Shown one piece after another: positions 57,043 to 64,000 of a stretch of DNA of 64,000 nt. Source of the DNA: JBPBQZ01 sp050955105 (GTDB taxonomy: Bacteria; Pseudomonadota; Gammaproteobacteria; Burkholderiales; Burkholderiaceae); assembly GCA_050955105.1 (NCBI GenBank), contig JBPBQZ010000085.1, forward strand, positions 62,001 to 126,000, read 5' to 3'. The notes under the pieces were generated by a model, which saw nothing but the letters and a program-made list of their open reading frames with translations, had not been told where the DNA came from and ran no database searches. The number at the start of each line of letters is the position of its first letter. The stretch's first letter is position 1. The position numbers were made by a program, and so were the translations under genes.

Positions 57043-57260
57043 TGAGCGTGGCCGATACCCCGCTGCAACGCCCCGTCACGGCCGCCTGCGGTCAATGTCG
57101 ACACCTTAACCGCGAGCGGCGCGCAGTCGAAAGCGCGCTGCCGGGGATGATCGCCCTAGGGTCGGCATTCGGCGCCAGTCTGGCGGACAGCCTGCTGTGC
57201 CAGCGTCATGATTGCCTGGTCAGACCGACCGATCGGTGCGCGGGGTTCGAAGCCGTTTGA
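57042..57260 (+). CDS. Small Cys-rich protein translationally coupled to the YeiH gene
   Basis: A 72-residue protein with cysteines at 16, 19, 53, 58 and 66 (AACGQCRHL; LLCQRHDCLV; RCAGFEA), a pattern that suggests a metal or iron-sulfur site. The middle part SALPGMIALGSAFGASLADSLLC looks conserved in small Burkholderia proteins as I remember them. Its ATG overlaps the YeiH stop codon (TGATG) and there is no separate ribosome site, so translation should be coupled. The function is unknown; a role with the transporter or as a sensor is only inference. Confidence 0.65.
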   Translation: MSVADTPLQRPVTAACGQCRHLNRERRAVESALPGMIALGSAFGASLADSLLCQRHDCLVRPTDRCAGFEAV

Positions 57261-57515
57261 GCTCGCTTCAGTGCGATCCGGACGCGCCTTATTCCAAAAA
57301 CTTTCTAGCCAAAAGCGTGGCGTAGAACTATTCTATGGCCCGCGCAAGCAACGCCATATCGAGGATTCGGGGCGCGGCACAGTAAGCCGGCTGACGTTCG
57401 TAGCGGCGCTCGGGCGCGTAGTAACTGTGGAAGGCGCGCGCCGGCAGGCGTGCGCAACGCCTCTGGCAGGCGTCTTTCGTTACGCCGATCGCCGGTCCCT
57501 ATCAGGAGCGGAATT

Positions 57516-58040
57516 TTGTTGAATTCAATCAGTACCCCGGCGATTCCGGATAGCGCAGCGCGGACTGGTGCTGCGCACGCGCGCATTGCTTTTATCCAGG
57601 CCGGTTGGCATAGCGAGATCGTCGCTGAATGCCGCGAGTCGTTTTTGCGTCAGATTGTGGAATTCGGTGTTGCCGCCGATCAGGTCGACGTGTTCGACGT
57701 GCCCGGCGCCTTCGAAATTCCATTGCAGGCCAAGTTGCTGGCGCGCAGCGGTCGCTATGCGGCAGTGGTGGGCGCGGCGCTGGTGGTGGACGGTGGTATC
57801 TATCGGCACGAGTTCGTAGCCCAAGCTGTGATCTCCGGGCTCATGCAAGTACAACTGGAGACGGAAGTGCCGGTGATATCGGCGGTGTTGACGCCGCACC
57901 ACTTCCACGGTCACACCGAGCATCTGAGGTTTTTCCACGAGCATTTTCGTGTAAAAGGTCGCGAGGCGGCGGCGGCTTGCGTTAGCACGATCCGCGCGCA
58001 GGCGGCGCTGCGCGCTACCTTGGCGACGCGTTCGACGTAA
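57516..58040 (+). CDS. ribH: 6,7-dimethyl-8-ribityllumazine synthase (RibH2-like)
   Basis: A 174-residue lumazine synthase for the penultimate step of riboflavin synthesis. Motifs are IAFIQAGWHSEIVAECRESF, the substrate loop VFDVPGAFEIPL and ALVVDGGIYRHEFVAQAVISGLMQVQLE. The catalytic His lies in HHFHGHTEHLRFF. The FIQAGWHSEIV form and the HF-rich end are typical of the second, RibH2 type rather than the ribBAH operon enzyme. The start TTG 57516 has AGGAG seven bases before it; no in-frame ATG fits. It stands alone with no other rib gene nearby, and no FMN riboswitch was recognised in the 255 bp upstream. Confidence 0.9.
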   Translation: MLNSISTPAIPDSAARTGAAHARIAFIQAGWHSEIVAECRESFLRQIVEFGVAADQVDVFDVPGAFEIPLQAKLLARSGRYAAVVGAALVVDGGIYRHEFVAQAVISGLMQVQLETEVPVISAVLTPHHFHGHTEHLRFFHEHFRVKGREAAAACVSTIRAQAALRATLATRST

Positions 58041-58146
58041 CGACATCGACGCGCGCGGCGCGCCTATCAACTCTTCCCGCCGGGGCTTGCCGCCGTAGCA
58101 TAATACGGTTCCCCCAGCGGGGCCGCCCCGCGATTCCCTGACCGCA

Positions 58147-58809
58147 ATGCGCCTGCTATTGGTCGAAGACGATGCCATGATCGCGACCAGCGTCGCCGAC
58201 GTGTTGCAGCGTCTCGGACATGCCGTCGACGTTGCCGCCGACGGCGAAGCCGCCGAATTGGCGCTGGCCGTCGATATCTACGATCTGGTGGTGCTGGATC
58301 TCACGCTCCCTGGTTTATCCGGTCTCGATCTGCTGCGCCGCTATCGCGCGCGCGGCGGTGCGGCGCCGGTGTTGATCACCACCGCGCGCAGCGGTGTGGC
58401 CGAGCGTATTGCCGGGCTCGACGCCGGCGCCGATGACTATCTGGTCAAGCCCTTCAATGTCGATGAACTGGCGGCGCGCGTGCGTGCGCTGTTGCGGCGT
58501 CGGCTGGGACGTTCGCGTCCGCTGCTCAGCCACGCTGGCGTCGAGCTCGACGCGGCATCGCGGGAAGTGCGGGCCGAGGGCGCGGCGGTGACCCTGTCGA
58601 TACGCGAATTCTCCTTGCTGCAAGCCTTGCTGGAAGAGCCGACGCGTGTCGTGCCGAAAGCCGAGCTGGAACAGAAGCTTTACGGCTGGGGCCGTGAGGT
58701 GGAAAGCAACGCGATCGAAGTGCATATCCATGCGCTGCGCCGCAAGCTCGGCGCGCAGCGCATTGTCACCGTGCGCGGTGTCGGGTATCGCCTTGCGGCG
58801 CTGGCCTGA
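58147..58809 (+). CDS. OmpR-family response regulator (QseB/PmrA-like)
   Basis: A 220-residue two-component regulator. The receiver has Glu7/Asp8/Asp9, phosphoacceptor Asp51 (LVVLDLTLPG), Thr79 and Lys101 (VKPFNVDELAARV). The C-terminal winged helix (SIREFSLLQALLEEP, VEVHIHALRRKLG-type recognition helix near 190) is of the OmpR type; the form YGWGREVESNAIEVHIH is typical of the QseB/PmrA/TctD branch. The sensor kinase follows 9 bp later. The likely target lies just downstream: the GT39 gene with 11-bp-spaced repeats in its promoter. Confidence 0.92.
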   Translation: MRLLLVEDDAMIATSVADVLQRLGHAVDVAADGEAAELALAVDIYDLVVLDLTLPGLSGLDLLRRYRARGGAAPVLITTARSGVAERIAGLDAGADDYLVKPFNVDELAARVRALLRRRLGRSRPLLSHAGVELDAASREVRAEGAAVTLSIREFSLLQALLEEPTRVVPKAELEQKLYGWGREVESNAIEVHIHALRRKLGAQRIVTVRGVGYRLAALA

Positions 58810-58818
58810 GGTCGGGGC

Positions 58819-60216
58819 TTGAGATCGATTCGCCAGCGGCTATTCGTTGGCCTGGGCGCCGGCCTGGCCGCGGGCACAGTACTGGCCTCCTGGCTGGTAT
58901 TTACGCAGGCGCTGCGGCAGGCTGACGATCTGTTCGACCTCGAACTGCATTCGGTGGCCTTGTCGCTGCCGCGCTCGGTGCGCAATTGGCCAGACCGGCC
59001 GCCGCCGCCGAATCTGGTGAAGCTGGCGACCGACCGCTTGAAGATCCAGGTGTGGAACGCCGCTGGCCAGCGCACCTTCGCCAACTCTATTTACTATGTG
59101 CTGCCGCGGGTGCAGGTTGGCTACGGTGAGATCGACGCCTACGGCCAGCGCTGGCGTACCTTCGGCCTGGCCGACGGTAGGCGTTTCATCCAGGTGGCGC
59201 AGCCGGTGTCGGTCAGAAACCAGTTGGCTGTGCGCCTGGCGCTGCGCACGGTACTGCCGCTGCTGGTCTTGTTCCCCTTCATGGCCTTACTGGCGTGGCT
59301 GCTGTTGCGCCGGGAATTGGCGCCGGTGGACGCATTGGCCGCGGCACTGCGCATGCGTTCGCCGCATAGCCTGGCGCCGCTGCTGCCGCCGGCGCCGCCG
59401 CCGCGTGAACTGGCACCGCTCTGGATCGCCGTGAACGAGTTGATGGATGCCTTGCAGCGCGCGCTGGCGGTGCAGAAGAATTTCGTTGCCGATGCAGCGC
59501 ACGGCCTGCGTTCGCCACTTACGGCGCTGAAATTGCAAATCGACTTGAGCGCCGAGGATCTGGCGGGCGCGGGCGCGCGCGCCGACGAAGCTTTTACGAA
59601 GCTGCGCGAGCGTGTCGATCGCATCATTCGACTGGTGCATCAACTGCTGACGCTGGCCGGCGAAGAGGCGCGCCGCGGCGTGTCGAATACCCATGCCGAT
59701 CTGGCGGCGATCGCGCGCGAGGTGGTGAGCGACTTTCACGTGGCCGCGGCGCGCGCCGGGATGGATGTCGGCCTGATCTGGGACGGCCGCGCACTGCCGG
59801 TACAGGGCGACGAGGGCGCGTTGCGCATCCTGCTGCATAACCTGGTCGACAATGCGGTGCGCTACGCCAGGACGCCGGGCGCGGTCGACATCGAACTGCT
59901 GGTCGAAGCCGAGCCGCGCACTGGCGCGGCGGGCGTGGTGGTGCAAGTGTCCGATGCCGGCCCGGGCATCGGCGCCGCCGACGAGGCGCGTATTTTCGAT
60001 CGTTTTTATCGTGGCGCCAGCCCGGCCAGCGATGGCAGTGGCCTGGGCCTGTCGATCGTCAGCCAGATCGCGCAAGCGCATGGCGCCACCGTATCGCTGC
60101 TGCGGCGGGCCGAGCCCGCGCGCTTCGTGGTGCGCGTCGCATGGCTTACGCCGGCTGACGAGCCCTGCGTCGGCAGCCCCGTCGACGCCCCTCGGCCGAT
60201 TGATAAAACCCCCTGA
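58819..60216 (+). CDS. Sensor histidine kinase (QseC/PmrB-like) with atypical H-box
   Basis: A 465-residue membrane kinase. Two membrane segments (about 8-28 and 143-163) enclose a periplasmic sensor domain of about 115 residues. The HisKA motif has His228 but is followed by Gly229 (DAAHGLRSPLTALKLQ), where almost all such kinases have Glu. The ATPase domain is complete: Asn345 in NLVDNAVRYA, DAGPGIG at 379-385 and GSGLGL at 406-411. The start is TTG 58819, right after the regulator gene, so the pair is one operon. The signal is unknown; PmrB/QseC relatives respond to metal ions, low pH or peptides. Confidence 0.9.
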   Translation: MRSIRQRLFVGLGAGLAAGTVLASWLVFTQALRQADDLFDLELHSVALSLPRSVRNWPDRPPPPNLVKLATDRLKIQVWNAAGQRTFANSIYYVLPRVQVGYGEIDAYGQRWRTFGLADGRRFIQVAQPVSVRNQLAVRLALRTVLPLLVLFPFMALLAWLLLRRELAPVDALAAALRMRSPHSLAPLLPPAPPPRELAPLWIAVNELMDALQRALAVQKNFVADAAHGLRSPLTALKLQIDLSAEDLAGAGARADEAFTKLRERVDRIIRLVHQLLTLAGEEARRGVSNTHADLAAIAREVVSDFHVAAARAGMDVGLIWDGRALPVQGDEGALRILLHNLVDNAVRYARTPGAVDIELLVEAEPRTGAAGVVVQVSDAGPGIGAADEARIFDRFYRGASPASDGSGLGLSIVSQIAQAHGATVSLLRRAEPARFVVRVAWLTPADEPCVGSPVDAPRPIDKTP

Positions 60217-60254
60217 GGTATGCGGCGAATTGGCATATCAAAGAATTTTCACTA

Positions 60255-60299
60255 GTTAAATATTACTTAAGGTTACGTTAAGCCTCCACAGACTACGAT
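60255..60299 (+). promoter_or_regulatory. Triple PmrA/QseB-type repeat and -10 box upstream of the GT39 gene
   Basis: Three related hexamers lie at an exact 11-bp pitch: GTTAAA (60255-60260), CTTAAG (60266-60271) and GTTAAG (60277-60282). The PmrA/QseB type of site is YTTAAG-N5-YTTAAG. A -10 box TACGAT (60294-60299) follows 11 bp after the last repeat, and there is no -35 box. The region is AT-rich and lies between the two-component operon and the ArnT-like gene. The long 5' leader of about 150 nt to GTG 60453 shows nothing else. Confidence 0.7.
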
Positions 60300-60452
60300 T
60301 CCGCGCGTCACTCATCTGCAATGCTCGACGACGCGGCGTTTGCGCGAGACGCCCTGCAGGCACTGACGCCCTAGGGATCGCGTACCCGACCCGCGTCAGG
60401 CCTCCGGCATCGCGCCAACAACCGCACGAGCAGCGCTTGCGCCCGTTGCCTC

Positions 60453-62285
60453 GTGAAACGCACTCTGCCTTTTTCTTCGATCAATTCTGTCGCAGCCGAT
60501 CCACTGGCGGCCGCGGCGCCTATTGCCGTGAGCCCAGCATCGGCCGCGACATCGGTGCCGGATGCGCGCGCACGGTGGCGCTCCCCAGGCATCGCGCAAA
60601 CTGCGCTGCTTGGTGCATTCATGCTGCTATTCCTGCTGCCGGGCCTGGTCGGTCATGATCCGTGGAAGCAGGACGAAACCTATACGTTTGGCATCGTTCA
60701 ACACATGCTGGAAAGCGGCGATTTCATCGTACCGATGAACGCCGGCCAACCCTTCATGGAAAAGCCGCCGCTGTACTACTGGCTGGCGACGCTGAGCACC
60801 TGGTTGTTTTCGCCGTGGCTGCCGATGCACGACGCGGCGCGCCTGGTCAATCTGTTTTGCGGAAGCGTTACGCTTTTCGTCACGGCACTGACGGCGCGGC
60901 GCGCGCTTGGCTGCCAGTCGCTGAACGAACCGCGCGTGATCGGCACGCTGGCCCTGTTTGCCGGCGGCTTGCTGGTACAGAAGCATTTGCACGACATGTT
61001 TTCCGATGTCGCGCTGATGATGGGGGCGGCGTTGGCTACCTACGGGCTGCTCGGCGTCGTGCTGTCGGCCACGCGCGCGTCGCCCACAGCAGCCGGGCCG
61101 CGGCATCGCGATGCCGTGCTGCTGGGCTTGGGCGTCGGCATGGCATGGCTGTCGAAGGGTGTTTTCATGCCAGGTGTGCTGGCGGCGTCGGCGCTGTGTC
61201 TGCCGTTGCTTTTGCCGGCCTGCCGTAATGCCGCTTATGCGCGGGCGCTCGGCATCGCGCTGCTGGTGTTCGCGCCGTTCGGCGTGATCTGGCCATTGCT
61301 GTTGGCGCTGCGTTCCCAAACCTTGTTCATCAGCTGGTTCTGGGACAACAACGTCGGGCGCTTTCTCGGCTTTTCGGTGCATGAACTGGGTTCGGCGAAC
61401 GACTCGTGGGTGGTGGCGCGGGCCCTGTTGTTCGCCGCCATTCCTAGCGGACCGCTGGCGCTGGCCGGGCTATGCGCGGGCGGCTGGCGACGTTGGCGTT
61501 GTCCTGAAATCGCCGTGCCGCTGGTGCTCTGTGCGCTCGGCTTCGGTCTGCTGTTAGTTTCGGCAACGGCACGCGAGCTTTACATATTGCCGCTGATGCT
61601 GCCGTTGGCGTTACTGGCCGCGGACACACTTGCGCGCTTTCCGGCGCGTTGGTCGCTACGTTGGGATCTTGTCAGCCGGCTGCTGTTCGCGTTCTTGTCG
61701 AGCGTCGTATGGGTCGCCTGGGCCATCATGCAGCTGCCGGCTGACCGGCATCGCGCGCTGGCTTGGCTGGGGCGCTGGCTGCCGCCGGACTACGTATTGG
61801 GCTTCCATGCGGTCGAAGTGTTGGCCGCGCTGGCGCTCACCCTGGCTTGGCTGATGGTGCTGCCGATGCTGGCGCGCCTTGGCCGCTGGCGCGGGCCGGC
61901 AAGCTGGGCCGCGGGCGCGACCTTACTGTGGGGTCTGATTTTCACGCTGCTGCTGCCATGGCTGAACGAGGCCAAGAGTTATCAACCGGTATTCAGTGAC
62001 CTGGCGCGGCAAATCGCGCCGCTCTGGGCTCCCGACGACTGCATGGCAAGTGTCGACCTCGGCGAAAGCGAGGCACCGATGCTCTACTACGTTGCGCACA
62101 TTTTGCATCGCCCGGGCTCGCTGGACGCCGCACGCAGCTGTCGCTGGCTGATCCTCGACAAGCGCCATCATCACATCCCGCCCAAGGCTGAAGGATGGGC
62201 ATTGTTCTGGAGCGGCGCGCGCCATGGCGATCGACACGAATGCCTGCAGGTTTTTCGACGCGAAGGATCGGCGCCGGAGGACTAA
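60453..62285 (+). CDS. ArnT-like GT39-family membrane glycosyltransferase
   Basis: A 610-residue membrane glycosyltransferase of the PMT/ArnT superfamily. After a 45-residue polar N-terminus come about 12 membrane segments. The first periplasmic loop carries the family site DPWKQDETYTFGIVQHM with the catalytic-type Asp/Glu pair, followed by GDFIVPMNAGQPFMEKPPLYYW. ArnT relatives move a sugar from a polyprenyl carrier to lipid A or another acceptor. The start is GTG 60453; the ribosome site is weak. It follows a QseBC/PmrAB-like two-component operon and a promoter with PmrA-type repeats, so envelope modification under that system is likely (inference). The sugar and acceptor are unknown; no arn sugar-making genes are nearby. 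Confidence 0.85.
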   Translation: MKRTLPFSSINSVAADPLAAAAPIAVSPASAATSVPDARARWRSPGIAQTALLGAFMLLFLLPGLVGHDPWKQDETYTFGIVQHMLESGDFIVPMNAGQPFMEKPPLYYWLATLSTWLFSPWLPMHDAARLVNLFCGSVTLFVTALTARRALGCQSLNEPRVIGTLALFAGGLLVQKHLHDMFSDVALMMGAALATYGLLGVVLSATRASPTAAGPRHRDAVLLGLGVGMAWLSKGVFMPGVLAASALCLPLLLPACRNAAYARALGIALLVFAPFGVIWPLLLALRSQTLFISWFWDNNVGRFLGFSVHELGSANDSWVVARALLFAAIPSGPLALAGLCAGGWRRWRCPEIAVPLVLCALGFGLLLVSATARELYILPLMLPLALLAADTLARFPARWSLRWDLVSRLLFAFLSSVVWVAWAIMQLPADRHRALAWLGRWLPPDYVLGFHAVEVLAALALTLAWLMVLPMLARLGRWRGPASWAAGATLLWGLIFTLLLPWLNEAKSYQPVFSDLARQIAPLWAPDDCMASVDLGESEAPMLYYVAHILHRPGSLDAARSCRWLILDKRHHHIPPKAEGWALFWSGARHGDRHECLQVFRREGSAPED

Positions 62286-62404
62286 CGGCCGGCGCCGGTA
62301 AGTTTTGGTCAACGGTGACATACTAGCCGCGGGAATATTCGGCGCGCCTTGAGCGTTTGCTTCGTGCAGCCGTTTGTTCTCCTTCCTTCATCCAGGAGTC
62401 TCGT

Positions 62405-63019
62405 ATGTCCTATCGCCTGAAAGGCGCCGTCGCATTGTCAGTGCTGACGCTTGCAACATCCGTATTCGCACAAAGTGCAGATACCCAGCCGCAGCGCATC
62501 CGTGGCGACATCGTCTCGGTCGACGGCAACACCCTCAAGCTGCATCGCGCCAGCGGCACCACCGTTTCCATCGCGCTGCAAGACAACACGCCGGTGGCCG
62601 CGGTGCGCAAAATCGCCTTGAGCGATATCAAGGCCGGGTCCTTTATCGGCACCGCCGCGACGACCGGTCATGACGGCAAGCTCACGGCGCGCGAAGTCGT
62701 GGTGTTCCCGGAAGCGGCCCGCGGCACGGGCGAAGGGCATTACGCCTGGGATCTGGGTGCCCACAGCACGATGACCAATGCGAACGTCGATTCGGTGGTG
62801 CAAGGCACGCAAGGGCGTAATTTGAAACTGTCGTACAAGGGCGGTTCCACGGACGTCACGGTTCCCGACAACGTGCCGGTCGTCACCGTCATCCCCGCGA
62901 CGCATGCCGATCTGGTGGCCGGCAAGAAGGCCTTCATCGTCGCCACGCCCGCCAGCGGAGGCGGCTTCAGCGCGCAACGCGTGATTGTCGAAAAGGATGG
63001 CGTACCTCCGCCGATGTAA
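62405..63019 (+). CDS. Exported DUF5666-like protein
   Basis: A 204-residue protein with a signal peptide (MSYRLKGAVALSVLTLATSVFA) and two similar beta-rich modules: RIRGDIVSVDGNTLKLHRASG with IKAGSFIGTAATTGHDGKLTAREVVVFP, and SVVQGTQGRNLKLSYKGGS with VAGKKAFIVATPASGGGFSAQRVIV. This looks like the DUF5666 (OB-fold-like) type; the function is unknown. ATG 62405 has CAGGAG seven bases before it. It follows the GT39 gene by 119 bp but probably has its own promoter. Confidence 0.75.
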   Translation: MSYRLKGAVALSVLTLATSVFAQSADTQPQRIRGDIVSVDGNTLKLHRASGTTVSIALQDNTPVAAVRKIALSDIKAGSFIGTAATTGHDGKLTAREVVVFPEAARGTGEGHYAWDLGAHSTMTNANVDSVVQGTQGRNLKLSYKGGSTDVTVPDNVPVVTVIPATHADLVAGKKAFIVATPASGGGFSAQRVIVEKDGVPPPM

Positions 63020-63174
63020 CGCTTTTCAAGCCGTATCAAGTGTCATCCTGAAACTTGCGTCGAAGTGATTGCTGGGCACGCGTTCTGCTATCTGGCATAG
63101 ACCGTTGCTTTAATCACCTATCCCTCGGCGCAAGCGACTCTTACGACGCTCGCGCCTCCGTCGAAGGAATCGCC

Positions 63175-64000
63175 ATGGCGGCAGAGCGCCGTACGCAGTC
63201 CCGCAAAGCAGGCTCCCAAAACGGGCCGGCGGTCGCGGCGCGCGAGCCTCGGCCGACGCACGTGTCGACGCTGCCAGTGCCCTTGCTGACCGACGCGACG
63301 CCCGCGGCTCAGGGCTTTGTGATTATCGCCGCGCCGTTGGTGCAGGCTGCATTGCATTACGCGACGGCGCTCGAGAGTCAAGCCCATCCCGAAAACCTGC
63401 ATAAGCTTCGCATCAGCCTGCGGCGCCTGCGTTCGCTGATATGGGCGTATGAGCCCTTGCTCGATCAAAGCATCGCCGAAGTCTGGCGCGAGCAGTTCAA
63501 AGGCATTGCCGATGCGGCGGGTCGTACGCGCGACTGGGATATCTTGCTCGATACATTGATTCCGGCGTCGCGCCTGAAACGCCAAGAGCAGGCGACGCTT
63601 GCCGACAGCGGGCGGCGGCTGCGCGGCGAGGCGCTCGAGCAAAGCCGTGAGGCGGTACGCCGCGCGGACCTGCGGGTGTTGCTGGCAGGCGCCGAGCAGT
63701 TGGCCCAGGCGCAGTTGGCGGCGTCGCATGTCGACATCGACACGGCCAAGTTTGCGCAACTGCGCATCGAGCGCGCCGCACGCACGGTACGGCGTCGTGC
63801 CCGCCAAGCGGTGAAAGCCGGGACGCGCGACTTGTCGGCCTTGCACCGCGCGCGCATCGCCATCAAGAAGCTGCGCTATCTGCTGGAGTTTTTCGAGCCG
63901 TTGTGCGTGCTGCATCGCAAGGCGGCGCGCCGGCACGCAAAGCGTCTGGCGAAACTTCAGACCAAGCTGGGGAATCTCAACGACTTGGTCGTGGGTGCCC
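63175..64000 (+). CDS. CHAD-domain protein, 5' part
   Basis: The frame runs off the right end of the window; 275 residues are visible. After about 60 residues of basic, Pro/Ala-rich N-terminus, CHAD repeats begin: ENLHKLRISLRRLRSLIWAYEPL near residue 78 and HRARIAIKKLRYLLEFFEPL near 228, with the conserved RDWDIL near 120 and KLQTKLGNLNDLVV at the edge. CHAD domains bind polyphosphate through their Arg/Lys/His helices. ATG 63175 has AAGGAA six bases before it. A CYTH domain is often found with CHAD; none is seen in the part present. Confidence 0.88.
   Translation, partial: MAAERRTQSRKAGSQNGPAVAAREPRPTHVSTLPVPLLTDATPAAQGFVIIAAPLVQAALHYATALESQAHPENLHKLRISLRRLRSLIWAYEPLLDQSIAEVWREQFKGIADAAGRTRDWDILLDTLIPASRLKRQEQATLADSGRRLRGEALEQSREAVRRADLRVLLAGAEQLAQAQLAASHVDIDTAKFAQLRIERAARTVRRRARQAVKAGTRDLSALHRARIAIKKLRYLLEFFEPLCVLHRKAARRHAKRLAKLQTKLGNLNDLVVGA

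Noticed and set aside
57261..57515. FMN riboswitch upstream of ribH
   Set aside because: I looked for the conserved GGGCGGGGUGAAAUUCCC and ACCGGCGGU blocks and found neither; only a few GC-rich words and AAGCCGGCTGACG are present.

Overview
This 64 kb window is high-GC chromosomal DNA of a betaproteobacterium, most likely a member of the Burkholderiaceae (Burkholderia sensu lato). The evidence is the gene order: carA-carB-greA-DUF4149-(yhbY)-rlmE-ftsH-folP-glmM-pstSCAB-phoU-phoB-phoR-ppk-ppx-tRNA-Pro, and dnaQ / RNase H / methyltransferase / gloB / mltD. Gene starts were chosen from Shine-Dalgarno spacing, family N-termini and exclusion by nearby terminators; several starts are GTG or TTG.

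Region 1 (1-9.2 kb) is catabolic and redox. It holds the end of a molybdenum hydroxylase operon (FAD and molybdopterin subunits, PaoB/PaoC type), a large clade-2 catalase (katE), a two-gene Rieske oxygenase/ferredoxin cluster facing a divergent LysR regulator with a clear LysR box, and an agmatine-deiminase-family enzyme. Region 2 (9.2-19 kb) is mixed: a DUF3175 protein, a copper delivery pair (SCO1/SenC and PCu(A)C), trehalose-phosphatase, an ABC exporter, a GT4 glycosyltransferase, an unassigned membrane protein, an acyl-CoA ligase and tRNA-Val(CAC).

Region 3 (18.8-25.1 kb) is the dnaQ-gloB-mltD locus. Here a LysE exporter and an unusual RNase H with an N-terminal extension lie between dnaQ and the methyltransferase, on the opposite strand to both. 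Region 4 (25.0-26.8 kb) is a 574-residue unassigned membrane protein with a Ser/Thr-rich N-terminal half. Region 5 (27-51.9 kb) is core metabolism: pyrimidine/arginine precursor synthesis (carAB), transcript and ribosome maintenance (greA, yhbY, rlmE), membrane proteolysis (ftsH), folate (folP), cell-wall precursor (glmM), and then the complete phosphate regulon. That regulon runs pstS with a Pho-box-like promoter, pstCAB, phoU, phoBR, then mntH, ppk and ppx, linking phosphate uptake and sensing to polyphosphate synthesis and breakdown.

Region 6 (51.9-64 kb) is accessory: a cupin dioxygenase, a fasciclin protein, an alpha/beta hydrolase, a CysB-type regulator divergent from a YeiH-type exporter with a coupled Cys-rich microprotein, an orphan lumazine synthase, a two-component system followed by an ArnT-like GT39 glycosyltransferase whose promoter carries three 6-bp repeats at 11-bp pitch (PmrA/QseB type), an exported DUF5666-like protein, and the start of a CHAD-domain protein.

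No CRISPR array, insertion sequence, prophage or defence island is visible. The most notable unexplained items are the orphan membrane protein, the two-component/GT39 module with its H-box substitution, the mntH-ppk intergenic region, and the palindromic control regions at 19.7 kb and 55.2 kb.
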